From Pseudoips prasinana (taxonomy: Eukaryota; Arthropoda; Insecta; Lepidoptera; Nolidae), in NCBI GenBank assembly GCA_951640165.1, contig OX621255.1:33020001-33084000 (forward strand): 64,000 bases of DNA. The letters run 5' to 3'. Below are positions 1 through 11,689 of this stretch, in pieces. Each line of letters begins with the position of its first letter. The first letter of the stretch is position 1. Both the position numbers and the translations under genes were made by a program. The notes beneath the pieces are model-generated. The model had not been told where the DNA came from. It searched no databases and was given only the letters and a program-made list of their open reading frames with translations.

Positions 1-26
1 TAAAGATATTTGTACAAAATTTTGAG

Positions 27-374
27 TTAAGTAATGGAATCAGGCGTTACTTTGCGGAAATCCATAACAATCGGAGACAGGTCTCCTTCGAGCACTCGAC
101 GAGTTAGCAGCCCTTGAGAATAGTCCGTGGAAGACTGAAACACGTGTTGGGTATCGTACTGGCGCATGTAATATGCTTTTTTATATTGTCCTTCTTGCAT
201 GTGCACATTTTTGCGGGCGGGAGGGCGGTGCAAATTGCATCCCGGCAAGATTAAACTGACAATTAGCGTAATTAACACTACATATTGATTTTTTATTTTG
301 AAGTTTTGAGTTAATAAACAAATGAAATTAGTTTTTGCTAGACCAAGAAGTTTTTGGATACATATATTAGTCAT
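27..374 (-). CDS. Hypothetical short ORF or terminal exon, unrecognised
   Basis: A 115-codon open frame on the minus strand. It has a hydrophobic stretch near residues 31-46 followed by a hydrophilic tail with mixed, non-repetitive composition. I do not recognise a family. A possible splice acceptor (pyrimidine-poor, ending GTTTCAG) inside the frame would make only the last ~35 codons coding. It could be the last exon of a gene lying mainly in the 400-1100 interval or simply a chance frame. There is no poly(A) signal visible between its stop and the window edge. Confidence 0.2.
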   Translation of the reverse strand: MTNICIQKLLGLAKTNFICLLTQNFKIKNQYVVLITLIVSLILPGCNLHRPPARKNVHMQEGQYKKAYYMRQYDTQHVFQSSTDYSQGLLTRRVLEGDLSPIVMDFRKVTPDSIT

Positions 375-1126
375 CAGGTAGGTAAGTTATGGTAGGTACT
401 ACATGTGTAGTCGTAACATAACAGTTTAAACTGGCATCCGATCTCAAATGAAGCAAAAGAGCTTCTGGGAGTCGAATGAACAAATGTACCTCTATATAAA
501 GGAAAGAAAAAAATCTGGCAGAAACTGTTATCAGTTCCACCCCTGGAGAATAGACTAGATAATAGTTTTAAGGACTTCGTCTCACTACTTTATTCAAACA
601 TAAAGAAACTAAATTAAATATATTCCAATAGGTTTCCTGATTATTGTAAAAATAGTACAAAGTGTATGCGTTATGCTTTTTAAACGATGCCCATTGCCCT
701 GCCGTCTCAGCGCCCCGTGTCCGGTGTCTCGCACTGACTCGCACCGGCGAGTAGTGTTCATTAAAGTCATATTCGTAAGGTTCCCCGCAAAACAGGAATT
801 TAGCATTTTAGAAGAAAGAGCATAAAGTAGGTCCCAATTTACTATAGGCTTGCTTTTGATATAATGCTAGTTTTGACAATGTATGTCATTAATTAGTCAT
901 TTCACTCAGATTTACCATTTACTTTAAAAGTTAATATTAACATAATAATATGCTTATTATGTGAAAACAAAGCACATGTGGAATGTTAAATTTAGTTATC
1001 AAAATTGGTAGTAAAATTAGATGGCAAGGCGACGGAGACGAGATGTAAACAGGTGTGTCTCCCACCGCACCGAGGCGTGTGTAAGGATGGGCCGATTGTA
1101 TTAACGGGTGTGTTTGGTGGTTGCAG
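375..1126. other. Upstream spacer of the GT92 gene
   Basis: AT-rich DNA with one GC-rich patch at about 690-755. The end of this stretch reads TTTGGTGGTTGCAG at 1113-1126, a plausible 3' splice site, so the following gene probably has an upstream untranslated exon that I cannot place. No other gene or repeat is recognised. Confidence 0.4.
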
Positions 1127-1129
1127 GTG

Positions 1130-2770
1130 ATGCGTGGGTGGTGCCTGCGCTGGCTGGGCGGCGGGCGCGCGCGGCTGCGCTGGCTGGCGGCGCTGCTGTG
1201 CTGGGGCGCGCTGGCGGCGCTGGCGCTGCCGCGGCTGCACGCGCCGCCGCGCGCGCCCGGCCCCGCGCCCGCGCACGCCGGCCGCCTGCTGCTGCAGTCC
1301 GAGGCCGCCGCGTCCACGCCCGCGCCCGCTTCCGCCACCGCCGTGCCCGCCACCGACGCGCGGGTGCTCTCCGAGGACGAGCTGCGGGCCGAGGCCGAGA
1401 ACGCGCTGCCCTCGTTGCCGCTCGCCTACTGGCACAAGCACCAGAACGACAAGAACAAATACTACAAGAAGAAGGACTGCGCCCCCTTCCCTTCGATATA
1501 TGAGCTCGAGTTCCACAACACGTACTGGCAGACGTTGCACTCGTCCGAGGGCGTGTTCCACTTCTACGGAGCCTACCTGGACACGCGCAATGCGTCCCGT
1601 ATCGGGCCCGCCGTGCGTGTTCTCGCCGTACACGACCGCATCAAGCCGGCGCTAGCCACGCACTGCCAGCTGTGGTTCGAGGAGCGCGAGGCGCCCGTGG
1701 TCGTGCGCAACCTTGAGTACAAGTACGTGTGGAACAACAAATGGGGCAACTATCGCGACCGCGTGCTGCAGCCGTACCTGCTGGCGTGCGTGCTGCCCGC
1801 CGAGGTGCGGCACCTGGTGCCCGCATCCGTGTCCATCGTGGAGAATCCTTGCGACCGGGCCTCCAACAACCTGCGCGTTCACTATGACCGCCCTGCGCCA
1901 CCGGCCACGCGCAAAGAGTTCGCCGTTTGCGTTAAGGGGCTCGATTTTCAGCACGAGGACCTCTCCGTGCGCCTCGTCGAGTGGATCGAGATGCTGCGCT
2001 TGCTCGGTGCCGATAAGATTTTCTTTTACGAGCTGCAGGTGCACCCGAACATTACCAAGGTGCTCGATTACTATACAGCGCAGAATGTCGTCCACGTCAC
2101 GCCTATCACTCTACCGGGCGGACAGCCCAACCTGCCGGGCTTGCAGCACATGTATCTCAAAAAGAAGACGACCCACAAGCGGCAGATGGAGTTGATTCCC
2201 TACAACGACTGCCTGTATCGACACATGTACGAGTACCGGTGGCTGGCTTTACTCGACATCGACGAAGTGATCGTCCCGCTCGAAGACCTCGACTGGACTT
2301 CGCTGATGAAGCGCATATTACCGCTGTCCGTTCCTGTCGCCGGTAAGCCACCGCGATCCTCCTACCACGCGTCCAACCTGTACTTCCTGGACTCGCTGAA
2401 GCACGATCATGCATGGGAGGAGGGCGTGCCGCGGTATCTGCACATGCTGCAGCACGTGTACCGCACCAGCAACTTCACGAAGCCGGGCCAGTACGTGAAG
2501 GCGTTCCACGAGACGGACCGCGTGCTGGCGCTGCACAACCACTTCCCGCTGGCGTGCCTGGGCGGCGCCTGCTCGTCGTACGCGCTGGAGACGCGGCACG
2601 CGCGCCTGCAGCACTACCGCGCCGACTGCGTCAGCTCGCTCAGCAAGACGTGCGCGCTGCTGCGCGCCGACCCCGTGCGCGACACGGCGCTGTGGCGCTG
2701 GCGCGAGCCGCTGGTGGCGCGCGCCGACGACGTGCTGCGGGCGCTGGGCTTCCTGCCGCCGCACCGGTGA
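1130..2770 (+). CDS. Glycosyltransferase family 92 (DUF23) type II membrane protein
   Basis: A 546-aa protein encoded in one uninterrupted exon. Residues 1-16 are short and basic, and residues 17-34 form a leucine/alanine-rich signal anchor, as in Golgi type II glycosyltransferases. A low-complexity Pro/Ala stem follows to about residue 80. The catalytic region (about 264-500) carries the family pattern: an FAVCVKGLD-type start, a block with YNDCLYRHMYEY, then LLDIDEVIVP with the DxD-like DIDE at 376-379, and a late FHETDRVLALHNHFP histidine block. GT92 enzymes transfer galactose to N-glycan core or terminal sugars; the substrate here is unknown. The ATG at 1130 is chosen because it opens the basic-plus-anchor N-terminus three bases after a putative splice acceptor at 1126. 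Codon third positions are extremely GC-rich against AT-rich flanks. The family call is confident; the enzyme specificity is not. Confidence 0.9.
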   Translation: MRGWCLRWLGGGRARLRWLAALLCWGALAALALPRLHAPPRAPGPAPAHAGRLLLQSEAAASTPAPASATAVPATDARVLSEDELRAEAENALPSLPLAYWHKHQNDKNKYYKKKDCAPFPSIYELEFHNTYWQTLHSSEGVFHFYGAYLDTRNASRIGPAVRVLAVHDRIKPALATHCQLWFEEREAPVVVRNLEYKYVWNNKWGNYRDRVLQPYLLACVLPAEVRHLVPASVSIVENPCDRASNNLRVHYDRPAPPATRKEFAVCVKGLDFQHEDLSVRLVEWIEMLRLLGADKIFFYELQVHPNITKVLDYYTAQNVVHVTPITLPGGQPNLPGLQHMYLKKKTTHKRQMELIPYNDCLYRHMYEYRWLALLDIDEVIVPLEDLDWTSLMKRILPLSVPVAGKPPRSSYHASNLYFLDSLKHDHAWEEGVPRYLHMLQHVYRTSNFTKPGQYVKAFHETDRVLALHNHFPLACLGGACSSYALETRHARLQHYRADCVSSLSKTCALLRADPVRDTALWRWREPLVARADDVLRALGFLPPHR

Positions 2771-2883
2771 CAGGGCGGGACACGTCCATCTAGCATTAAA
2801 TGTATTTATAGTCATTCCGCTGTAGTCTGATCGAGCCCCGCGGCTCAGTCCCACGCTGACCTTGCGGAAGAGGACTCGAGGCT

Positions 2884-2889
2884 AATAAA
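2884..2889 (+). terminator. Poly(A) signal AATAAA, GT92 gene
   Basis: Canonical hexamer 114 bases after the GT92 stop codon, the first on this strand downstream. Further AATAAA motifs near 3876-3905 could serve a longer 3' UTR. Confidence 0.5.
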
Positions 2890-3965
2890 TATTAATCCAT
2901 TATTTTGTTCCGTTGCCACATTGGAGCGATGTAGGTGCAACATAACAATTTCGCTCGCTGTGGTCAAATGCTCATATTAACCCTGAAACAAAATAGTGAA
3001 TCGATATCAATCCCGGCCTTACAGCCGGTGCGGTCACTCGACTCGACGCCCCCCTCGCGCCGTCGACTGTCGCTCCAGTGACGCTCCCTGACCGTTCTAT
3101 AGTATTTTCGATGACTTGGTCCTATAGTTTTTCATAAGCTTGTAACTTTTATATTTAGTGTCAAAATGTTTAAACATAATGTACATTCAGTTTCCGTGGC
3201 GTTATCGTTTCACCGAGATATTAATGTTATTTATTAGCCATTTGTTAGCTTTCTCGATGATTTCGATGTAATTTAATGAAGAGAGTGGTGGGTTTCGATG
3301 TATATGTTATAGTTGACAAAATCGGAACATGTTCCAAATGACACGCGTAATATTTTCCATAAAATCCTATTATCTAAAGACCCGATTCAGATTTCGTAAT
3401 TTCTAGATACGACGCGACGAGAAGACTTTCAGATGAAAAGAGTGCAAACGACCAGATAACGTGACCAATAGATTTAATTTAGACGCAATCCATTCGATTG
3501 TACTGCACTGAGAGTAGTCTCGTCGCGTGCTGTCGCCCGGACACTTTCATGTCATTGGAATGACGTAGTATTGATGGATGCCCATGTCTACACACTATGC
3601 TTTTTAAAATACAGGTTTGTAGAGGGTGGCTTTTTACCCTCGACAATGGCACAATGGGCCAATCAAGAGGCTAACGGAGGAATCCATTCGTCCAATATAT
3701 ATAACTAACTACCCTCCAGAATTTTGATTTTTGTAATTTGATTTAATTGTTTAATCATCCCCAAAGTGTTGGCACGTATTCAATAGCTAAGATCGGGATC
3801 GGGTGTTTAGATATCAGATGTGTCAGTACTGTTGCCACCACGCGGTGTGGCGTTGTCCTACTTTGGTATATAGAAAATAAATAATGTAATATACGAAAAA
3901 TAAATGTGATTTTTAAGGAAACCTTTCACTTTTATTTATGTATTTAGAAAAATGATCCTAAATAT
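2890..3965. other. 3' flank of the GT92 gene
   Basis: Mixed-composition DNA that may be partly long 3' UTR (alternative AATAAA at about 3876-3905). No open frame, repeat family or RNA gene recognised. Confidence 0.3.
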
Positions 3966-4110
3966 GTACTACGCCAGCCCATCAAGCTACCCTAATCTGT
4001 CAAATTTCCCCAATTGAAAGTGAACCTTATGCTTTTGTGATATAGTTGAAAATCTTTAAAACTAATTTGACAGATTGGGGTAGCTGGATGTGCTGGCGTT
4101 TGGTCTGTTC
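3966..4110 (+). mobile_element. Small palindromic MITE, family R copy 1
   Basis: About 145 bp with imperfect terminal inverted repeats of roughly 40 bp (left arm ACGCCAGCCCATCAAGCTAC, right arm ending GATGTGCTGGCGT). Both arms include AATCTGTCAAATTT or its complement. Related copies lie at 30544-30679 and 56586-56725. No coding capacity, so it would depend on a transposase supplied elsewhere. Confidence 0.65.
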
Positions 4111-4588
4111 CTACAATGAAGTCCTACTCGCCTGTACCTATACCTGTAAAGTGCCTGTACCTATGATTACCTGCTGTACCTTGGAACCTAAAATACGAAT
4201 AATATTAGTAAATAATTTATATACAAGCTGTCTATGTAAATATAGTCGCTACCCTGAAAGTATATATAAAAAGAACCTGGAATCTGATCGCACCGCCATC
4301 TATGTATGTATGTATGTACAACTGTCATGTATAGAGATGGCGTTTCGTAACAAAACCATAAAAATCAATCGGTATAGATTTGTTCTGATAATGTTGTTAG
4401 GAACAAAAAAAAAATTAAATCAGTTAATCCGTTGTCGAGATATCATCAGAAAGCCGTACTTACAAAATGTGTAAGAAATCAATTTTCGCCATATTTTTTT
4501 TCGTTTCCTGGTTTTAATAGATATTCAGCTAATCGAAGTGGAGACAGGTACTTGTTCAACCAATCTAAAATAATAATATAATATATCT

Positions 4589-4826
4589 AGGGGCAATGTC
4601 ACACTGATCATCCTAGCCCCAAACTAAGCAATACTTGTACTATGGGTACCAGGCGACGATATACATACTTATATAGATAGATAAATACTTATATACATAG
4701 AAAACATCCATGTATCAGAAACAAATATTCGTGCTCATCACACAAATATTTGCACTTACCAGGATTCGAACCCAGGACCACCAGCATCGTAGGCAGGAGC
4801 ACTACCAACTAGGCTACGGTGACCGT
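4589..4826 (-). mobile_element. tRNA-derived SINE
   Basis: Read on the minus strand, the head is tRNA-like: a box A-like TAGCCTAGTTGGTAGTGC and a box B-like GGGTTCGAATCC. A body follows with GTACAAGTATTGCTTAGTTT, shared with the other SINEs in this window. It is a diverged subfamily relative to the copies at 5371 and 49256. Not a functional tRNA gene. Confidence 0.7.
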
Positions 4827-5370
4827 CAAATATAAATCGGCCCAGCCATTCTAGAGTTACAAAAGGGTTAACTACTACTCTGTTTGGTATAGAAGTACAT
4901 TAGTACGAGTTTTATGTATCTCTTTTACATAAAAAATAAACCAAACACGGTGCCAGTTACTTTCAGACATCGCTCTACAACTGCATAATTCCCCATACCA
5001 ACGTTTCCTCCATTTTACTCCCTGAATTTTAAAATATGACTAATCTTTTTTTAAATATTTTAATCGAATTTCGGCCACGGCGGCCAGACTCAATGGAGTC
5101 TAGCCATCGGCGCCTGACATTAATGTAGTATGTGCGCAAATACAGGGGCACTTTCTATTCCATTACTCTCCTGATTTAATGGGATGACTAGCGACATGAC
5201 CAGAAATAAGTAAGTCAGGTACTGGACCGTCGGGTTTACGTGCTATCTGAGCTACAGAATAATTATTCTCAAAATGAGTGTTTGACCCGACTTCGTCATC
5301 TGCGGTAGAACACGCTCCCGCTACATCAACGTGACTATTCGGCGCAATACAGATATAGATCTGATCTTAA
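4827..5370. other. Spacer
   Basis: No gene or clear repeat seen. A patch around 5080-5110 (GGCCACGGCGGCCAGACTC) resembles generic repeat debris but was not matched within the window. Confidence 0.3.
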
Positions 5371-5632
5371 ATAATAATATCCTAGGACATTATTCACACA
5401 CGGCCATCTGATCCCAAACTAAGCAGAGCTTGTACTATGGAAACCAGATAACTCATAATTATGCTACATACTTACTTTCTTTTGTAAATACATACTTATA
5501 TGTATAGATAATTACACCCAGACTCAGGACAAACAGACATGTTCATGCACACAAATATCTGTCCTGGGTGATAATCGAACCCACGACCTCCGGCGTGATA
5601 AGCAAGCATTTGCCAACCACGCCAACAGGCCC
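5371..5632 (-). mobile_element. tRNA-derived SINE
   Basis: Minus-strand SINE with a tRNA-like head at the right end (box A-like TGGCGTGTTGGC with variants, box B-like GGGTTCGAT) and a body containing GTCTGTTTGTCCTGAGTCTG and CAAGCTCTGCTTAGTTTGGG. It closely matches the copies at 16621-16878 (+) and 49256-49508 (-). Confidence 0.8.
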
Positions 5633-5638
5633 TGATAG

Positions 5639-5774
5639 ATATGACTAAGTAAACTAAAATAGGTTTATCCACAATAAATAAATATTCGGCTGCTTTTTGT
5701 GGATATTTCAGCATATTAGTTAATATGCTTTTTCTTTTTTGTCGACTAACCTATTTTAGTTCACTTAGTCATAT
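5639..5774. repeat. Inverted repeat, 27-bp arms (MITE-like)
   Basis: Arms at 5639-5665 and 5748-5774 match as inverted repeats with a single mismatch (ATATGACTAAGTAAACTAAA versus the complement with GAACT). The 82-bp spacer is AT-rich. The repeat sits immediately beside the SINE head, so it may mark a separate small insertion. Confidence 0.6.
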
Positions 5775-6896
5775 TCAAGAAAATATGCTTCTTTCAAACT
5801 GCAGACACTAAATATTCACTTGTCTCTGCAGACAAAATGTGTGAAGTTAAACCTTGGTTAGCAAATCTGGCGACTGGAAATTAACATTAGAATAAAAAAG
5901 GCCATGCGTATTGTTTTATGCGTAGTCCTGAAAAAAACAAATGTTGGCAAATTTCGAGTTGGTAGCTTTTCTACATATTATTATAATATTATAGTCTTTA
6001 GTCTACAGCAGTCGACAACAAAACATCGGTGCTGTACACCGCATGACCGAACCAGATCTGAGCTGACATAAATTCAAATTTATTTATTTCAAGAAGTTGC
6101 AACCCTATTCATAAAGTATTAAAGTGAGTAGTATAGCCAGAGGCCTACCTTAATACCCAACATCAAAGTAAGGCGATAGGTCATTTCACAAACCTGGAGT
6201 TACTTACTATCAATGCGCAATAAGACAATGTTGCGCACATTTATTTAACAGGAGTTATGGAAACAGTCTACAAAATAGTCTAGTAAGCTCTGGTTAGTTT
6301 CACTCCTGGGTAGCACTAAACGGTAGCAATATTTAACTGATGAAGAATATAGCATTATTTCGCTCTCTGAGCCACTCGAAGTAACCCGAAGTAAGCCACA
6401 CGGTAGGTTTCTCCACCTTACATTATATAAGTAATGCAACAAGAGCATTATTATGTAGTTTTGCGGTCTTTACGTGTTAGGGATGTGTTTAAGCTTGTGG
6501 ACCAAATTGGGAGGAAATAAATGGATGTATTAGATTACCCTTTGTTTGTCTTTTTCCACCGTATTAGTAATAACACTTTGCCCGACTGAGAACGAGCTTT
6601 TTCTTTCGATTTTTAGATTTGCGACTATCGTGCACTCTTAGATCTGTAATGCGTATAGACGTATTAAATACGAAGAAACTATTTTATTTTGTCGATATAT
6701 ACGACAGTTTCAATAATTTCATATTAAGACTATTATTTAAACTTTATATAATATCTATATAAAAATGAGGAACAACGTATGATTGAGATATTTAATAGTT
6801 TCCTTTGATCCGGTTACCTTCAATTAATGTCATAAGCAAGTGTGCAAATATAAGTCTGTTCAGGGGAGCTATACTATACACTAAGCAAGTAATTCA
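5775..6896. other. Spacer
   Basis: AT-rich, many stops in all frames. No gene, RNA or recognised repeat. Confidence 0.3.
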
Positions 6897-7028
6897 GATC
6901 ATATCAGCCGAAAGACGTCCACTGCTGCACAAAGGCCTCCCCCAAAGATCTCCACAATTGCCGGTCTTGCGCTATCCGCATCCAGCAGTTTCCAGCGACC
7001 CGCACAAGATCATTGGTCCATCTTGTAG
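6897..7028 (-). mobile_element. RTE-type LINE 3' fragment
   Basis: Minus strand reads the end of an RTE reverse-transcriptase ORF and its tail, with GGGGGAGGCCTTTGTGCAGC then GTGGACGTCTTTCGGCTGAT. The frame encodes the typical RTE ending (WMR…AQDR…WR…GEA…QQWTSFG). 5'-truncated and inactive. Confidence 0.75.
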
Positions 7029-7730
7029 ATATTCAGTACCTACTTATGTTTAAAGTTTCAGTTTGAACATTATACTCGTAGGTCACTGGACTACACAATT
7101 GAGTGACATTATAAGTACAATTGAATATTTCCTTTTAGTACGTAGTGATGCATTGAGTAGATTAAAAATGGGTATTTTCAATGACATCGCAAAGTAAATT
7201 TATAAAAAAATGAACTTAGAATAGTGTGCCTCCGGTGTACAGAAATATTATAAGTGCACCACTCAAATGTGTTGCTATTTATTTACTTAAGGCGCACGGC
7301 TTCACGACGAACTTTGTCATAGCGTGTGTTGAAATTAATTAATGTTGGGCCGTCATCATAATGTCAATATTAAATTGCTTGTATATTTTTAAGTTCAGCT
7401 TGCATAGGTGTCCCGCAGCGGGCCAAGGCTACTTGGCGTCAGTCGCACATTTGCGTTTATAATTGGTAACCTATCGGAACTCCTACATCCTAGCTCAAAG
7501 ATTATAAACTGGCTGAATATCGTCTCGTTTAAATGTAAACTTCAAACATGTCCTACAATTTGTGAATCTAACTTTTATATTTAATTATCCTGTATATGTA
7601 TATTTAGTTTTTAACATCACACTTTATCTATGTTTAATATTACTTATGGTCAGGTACCTAATTGAATTAATTTTGTATTGCTATCTAATTGATTTTGTGG
7701 CCCTATATAGTAAACTAATTTTAATAATAT
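7029..7730. other. Spacer
   Basis: AT-rich DNA; a moderately GC-rich patch at 7405-7440. No supported gene. Confidence 0.3.
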
Positions 7731-8110
7731 TCATCATCATATCAGCCGAAAGACGTCAACAGCTGGACAAAGGCCTCCCCCAAAGAAAGCCGGTCTTGCG
7801 CTATAGGTACGCATCCAGTCCACTTGTAAAGAGGCCTGCCTACGCTGCGTGTTCACCTTCGTGGTCGCCACTCGAGAACCTTCCTGCCCCTACGGCGCGG
7901 CGGCGTCGGTTCTACGAGCTACATATGTGCCCCGCCCAATGCCACTTCAGCTTTGCAATACTTCGGGCTATGTCGGTCGGACGTCTACATTTCTGATTCT
8001 ATTTCGCAGGGAAACTCCAAGAATAGCCCGTCTCGACCATGTCTTTGTTCCGTAAGTCGTCACTGGCAACACACACTGGTTTATTTTAATAATAATATCC
8101 ACTAATTTCG
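7731..8110 (-). pseudogene. RTE-type LINE ORF C-terminal fragment
   Basis: The right part encodes, on the minus strand, a stretch like TTYGTKTWSRRAILGVSLRN, typical of the region after the RTE reverse transcriptase. The left part is the standard RTE tail with CAGCTGTTGACGTCTTTCGG and a simple ATGATG end. Frameshifts and a deletion near 7835 break the frame. The same family leaves tails at 6897, 8664, 20725, 24050, 47745 and 48869. Confidence 0.7.
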
Positions 8111-8663
8111 CGTGTTCTGTTATTCTATAATTGATTGTTGTTGATTTGTACACGAAACTGGAACTCAAAATATGTAAACACGACGTCAAGCATTGTGTAA
8201 ACAAATAGATGTTAGACCTTATAAATAACATAAAAATAAAATGACCTTAGTTCCTATCCCTTGACGAAAAAAGGTGTTATTACTGAAAACATTGCTTTTA
8301 TGGCTATGATAACGCCATCTTTCGTTGTTATATGTACTGACTACGCCTTGATCTAATACAATTGGTCGTGGTCATACCGGCCGACACCGATCTACATTGA
8401 AAATTAAAAATAGATTATGTAGTTCAACAAAAACATGTGCCTTATTCATAATATATTTTACAGATTTTATCGCTATAAGAGCATCTCGATTGGGGAAGTA
8501 CATCGACCTTAAAAACTGCAAGGCAAGTATCTTGCGCATGAGTAAGGTCATCAAGTTCGTCGGAGGGGTCTGCAACGGATAGTGATTTCCGTTTGTATTT
8601 GTATTCGGCTTCTCTCTGAGTACTATCATATGATCATCATGCTTGTATGTATGTACTACAGTC
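8111..8663. other. Spacer
   Basis: AT-rich, no recognised feature. Confidence 0.25.
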
Positions 8664-8710
8664 ACGATTAGGGAGGCTTTTGTCCAGCTGTGGACGTCTT
8701 TCAGCTAACA
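8664..8710 (+). mobile_element. RTE 3' end remnant
   Basis: Only the terminal block remains: GGGAGGCTTTTGTCCAGCTG then GTGGACGTCTTTCAGCT. It lies on the plus strand. Confidence 0.6.
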
Positions 8711-10021
8711 TTATGAAAATAAAACTAAGACCATTCTTTAATGTAAGATAAATATCGTTTCGTTTTCGTTTCATAACTAATCGGTGTCGTGTCGGCAGAT
8801 GCAAACTAAATATCCAGTTTATAGTATAATCGATAGAGGGCGCTGACAAAGAACTTATTAGTAGTTCTCGATCACTAATATCAATGCAAAATTTTACGAC
8901 AATCTTTCAATATCGACATGTAATGGTAGCTGTATGTATAAATATATAAATAAATATATTGATAAAAGTCGTATCGTGTTGGCACCCATACGTATTTTAT
9001 AGCCATTAATTGATTATGCTTATCACAGTCGAATTTCCGAATTAGACTGTAGTTAAGTTATTATATTGGAATAAAATGTTATTAATGCACGCAAGAGAGC
9101 TCGGAGAGGCAAACAGGCAAAACAAATTTAAACCATTCTATTGTGACAACAGCTCCATAGACAAGTAAGGTAAGGTACCTAAAGATATTTTAATAGGCAA
9201 CCGGACAGTTATCTTGAAAATATTTAAAATTGAGTAAGGCAGAACGATTATAACGTTTAGGACCTACATTTCAATATTTTTGTGTAATATTAAGGATTTT
9301 ACTCATCACGTCACACAAACACCAATCTCCGCGGCTAACGGCACGTGTACGCAAACAACGTTATCCGCCGTAATGTCAATTCGCATTTGTCCGTTGGCAA
9401 CAAACAAATTCGTAGATACCTACAAAGGTAAACGGCAGGTTTGTATGGGATTTTTGTACCACTAGTAAAATTTCGTGGTTCGCGATATTTTATGTTTCAA
9501 TTGGTAGTAAATGTGATAGAAAAGGCATCTTTAATTTCTTAGATTTTTAGAACTTGGTATATAAAAGTTATAGCCAGTTTAATTTTAAGGTTACGTTTGG
9601 TAATCTGTGGGTCAACCCCATGACCGTGGATACATTGCAGTTTGAAAATTACTTTTACTGCCTAAGTAATAAAGATACTGTAAATATCAAAGTGTGTCTA
9701 CTGATGTGGCAATGAAATGCTAGTGTTAACTAGTGTAGCAATGAAGAGTGTGACATTATATTTTCATAAACATTGTTATGGTGATAAAGTAAATGTTGTC
9801 GCTCTTTTTGTAGTCTTTTACATGGATGGATTCCGAACCTGCCCCGAAAACCCTAACCGGGTCGCGACTTAGGTTAGGAATATGCAAAATCTATTATTTG
9901 TTGTAATGATTAAAAGATCTTTATTTCCATTAATTACATAGTTCATAACCCAGTCTAAATTTGTGTGAGGTTGCGAGGGGTTTTATATGAGGTTTTGAGT
10001 GGAGGTAAATAAAACAATAGG
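8711..10021. other. Spacer
   Basis: AT-rich non-coding DNA. A short TTAGGTTAGG-like stretch at about 9869-9878. No supported gene. Confidence 0.3.
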
Positions 10022-10223
10022 TTTTTTGAAGTTATACTTCTTTTGGCGCGATGGAGAAAAATGATGAGAGTGAATTTTTAAGATGCGCGCGCACACCGAC
10101 ACCAAAAAATTTAACAGCATGAAGTTAGTTCTAGGTGGTATGAAAATTGATAACTATGTTCAAGTTGTATATTAAGAAGTATAACTTCTAACGCGTGTAC
10201 ATAAGTACACACAAGTTTTTTTT
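10022..10223 (+). mobile_element. Palindromic element family P, copy 1
   Basis: Bounded by T-runs on both sides. It begins with TTGAAGTTATACTTCTTTTG, carries a GC-rich core (ATGCGCGCGCACACCGACAC) and ends with AGAAGTATAACTTCTAACGC and GTACACACAAG. The end motifs GAAGTTATACTTC and its complement are themselves near-palindromic. Other copies: 15996-16247, 25357-25624 and 46622-46736. No ORF, so non-autonomous. Confidence 0.7.
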
Positions 10224-10429
10224 GTAACTACATTCATTTTATTAATATTATTATTAATTTATCCTTAGTATTACTTCATCTAAGAACATCTTCATATAAG
10301 TACCAAACAATAATTATCACATAGCACAAAGCAACATTGGGCTTATTGAGAACTTCACTCTCATCGGATAATGCTTGTCTTCTTTGTCGGAGCAAGCGAA
10401 TGTTGCAATTAACACCTTGCAAACTCGTC
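10224..10429. other. Spacer
   Basis: AT-rich DNA; nothing recognised. Confidence 0.25.
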
Positions 10430-10825
10430 ATTATAATTTTTTCCAGCTAGGCTTCCGCGCAGTGCAATCACACCACTTTGTCCACCGTTAAGAAGAACAG
10501 TTTTAGGTGCTAATTCCCCTTACGCAAGGATGTGTAAGTTGGTAAATGGCTTTAGCGATTTACACTTCGATTCTACTAATAAAAAAATCCCTACTTACAC
10601 ATTCAGAATTTCCAAATTTAGAATAGCAACAAAAATAAAATAATAATATAACAACCTAAGTGTGTATATAACATTCTAAAAATTCTGTATATAATCGTTT
10701 GCGGTGTAATTACCTTTAAGTAATTGGTACATTGTTATAAGTTTATTGATAATGTGTTAAATATAAGAATTAATGTAGACAATTGTTGGTGAACCTGAAT
10801 AAATAAAATAAAAATAAAATATTAT
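10430..10825 (+). pseudogene. LINE ORF2 C-terminus and 3' tail
   Basis: A plus-strand frame from about 10460 encodes RRTVLGANSPYARMCKLVN, resembling the conserved C-terminus of insect LINE ORF2 proteins (LR…N.G.NSP..RM). It ends in tandem stops at about 10640 and is followed by a 3' UTR ending GAACCTGAATAAATAAAATA. 5'-truncated copy. Confidence 0.5.
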
Positions 10826-11344
10826 AGTACGGAGGATACCTCAACGTAAAAACTGCAAGATAATTTGCTAAATTGATGACATGTATCAAAACAACAGCAG
10901 ACAGATTGTCTTTGCCTGTCAATAAATAATTGCCATCAAAAAAAATATTGACGACGAAAATCGTTCCTATTCTAAATCATTAATTAATACGATTTAATGC
11001 AACTTATGTGCTTTCATAGGTATAATAAATAAGTCTATAATTATATTTACGTGTACTTATGGCTAGGGGTTATTACACCACTAAAGTACTGCCTACATGC
11101 ACATTGCTCGCTGGAGACCTTGTAGCCATATAAACATGACTGATCTGCTGTGTTACGTGAACTATGTGTAAATGATTGCTATCATATACTTAATTTAAAA
11201 TTATTGACTCTGTCTCAAAATGAATAATGTTATTGTTTCGAAGTTTTTCTTTTGTATACCTAAATATAAATATAAAAATAATAAGCATTCAGACAACCGA
11301 TCGAGAATATATTGTGTTTGCCAACTAAATAATTACTTACTCTA
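10826..11344. other. Spacer
   Basis: AT-rich, no supported gene or RNA. Confidence 0.25.
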
Positions 11345-11520
11345 ATTGGACCAAATCCCGTGTTCATGCCCGCTTGAGTATGTTTCGACGGACCGTCTCA
11401 ACTGGGTCGTGTTGAAACCGGTAGTAGATGAACCCACTGAGTTTGTTTCGCTGGGTCTTCTCAGTTGGGGCGCATTGGATCCGGTGGTATTAAAGCGCGA
11501 CCGTCGTTATTAACACAAGG
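11345..11520 (+). repeat. Two tandem related SINE-like units
   Basis: Two consecutive units of about 60 bp share a scheme: TGAGT-x-TGTTTCG, then TCTCA, TGGG-CG, and CCGGTGGTA or CCGGTAGTA. The CCACTGAG…TCTCAGT…CCGGTGGTA pattern is a common lepidopteran SINE 3' motif (from memory). The head is not identified. Confidence 0.45.
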
Positions 11521-11689
11521 TCCGTCATAATAATAATACCTTAATATAGACAGAACCATTGACAATATGTAGTAAAAATATTAGACTTAAACTAGATAAT
11601 TAAACATAATCTCTTGACAATAACTTGATACGGTGTAGCTAAATATCCATGCTATAATAAAATAAATTTTATAAATCTTTTCATACAAT

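Noticed and set aside
1134..2195. Long alternative frames over the GT92 gene on both strands
   Set aside because: They are arginine/cysteine-rich or valine/leucine-rich shadows of a GC-rich gene. Only the 1130 frame has the GT92 motifs.
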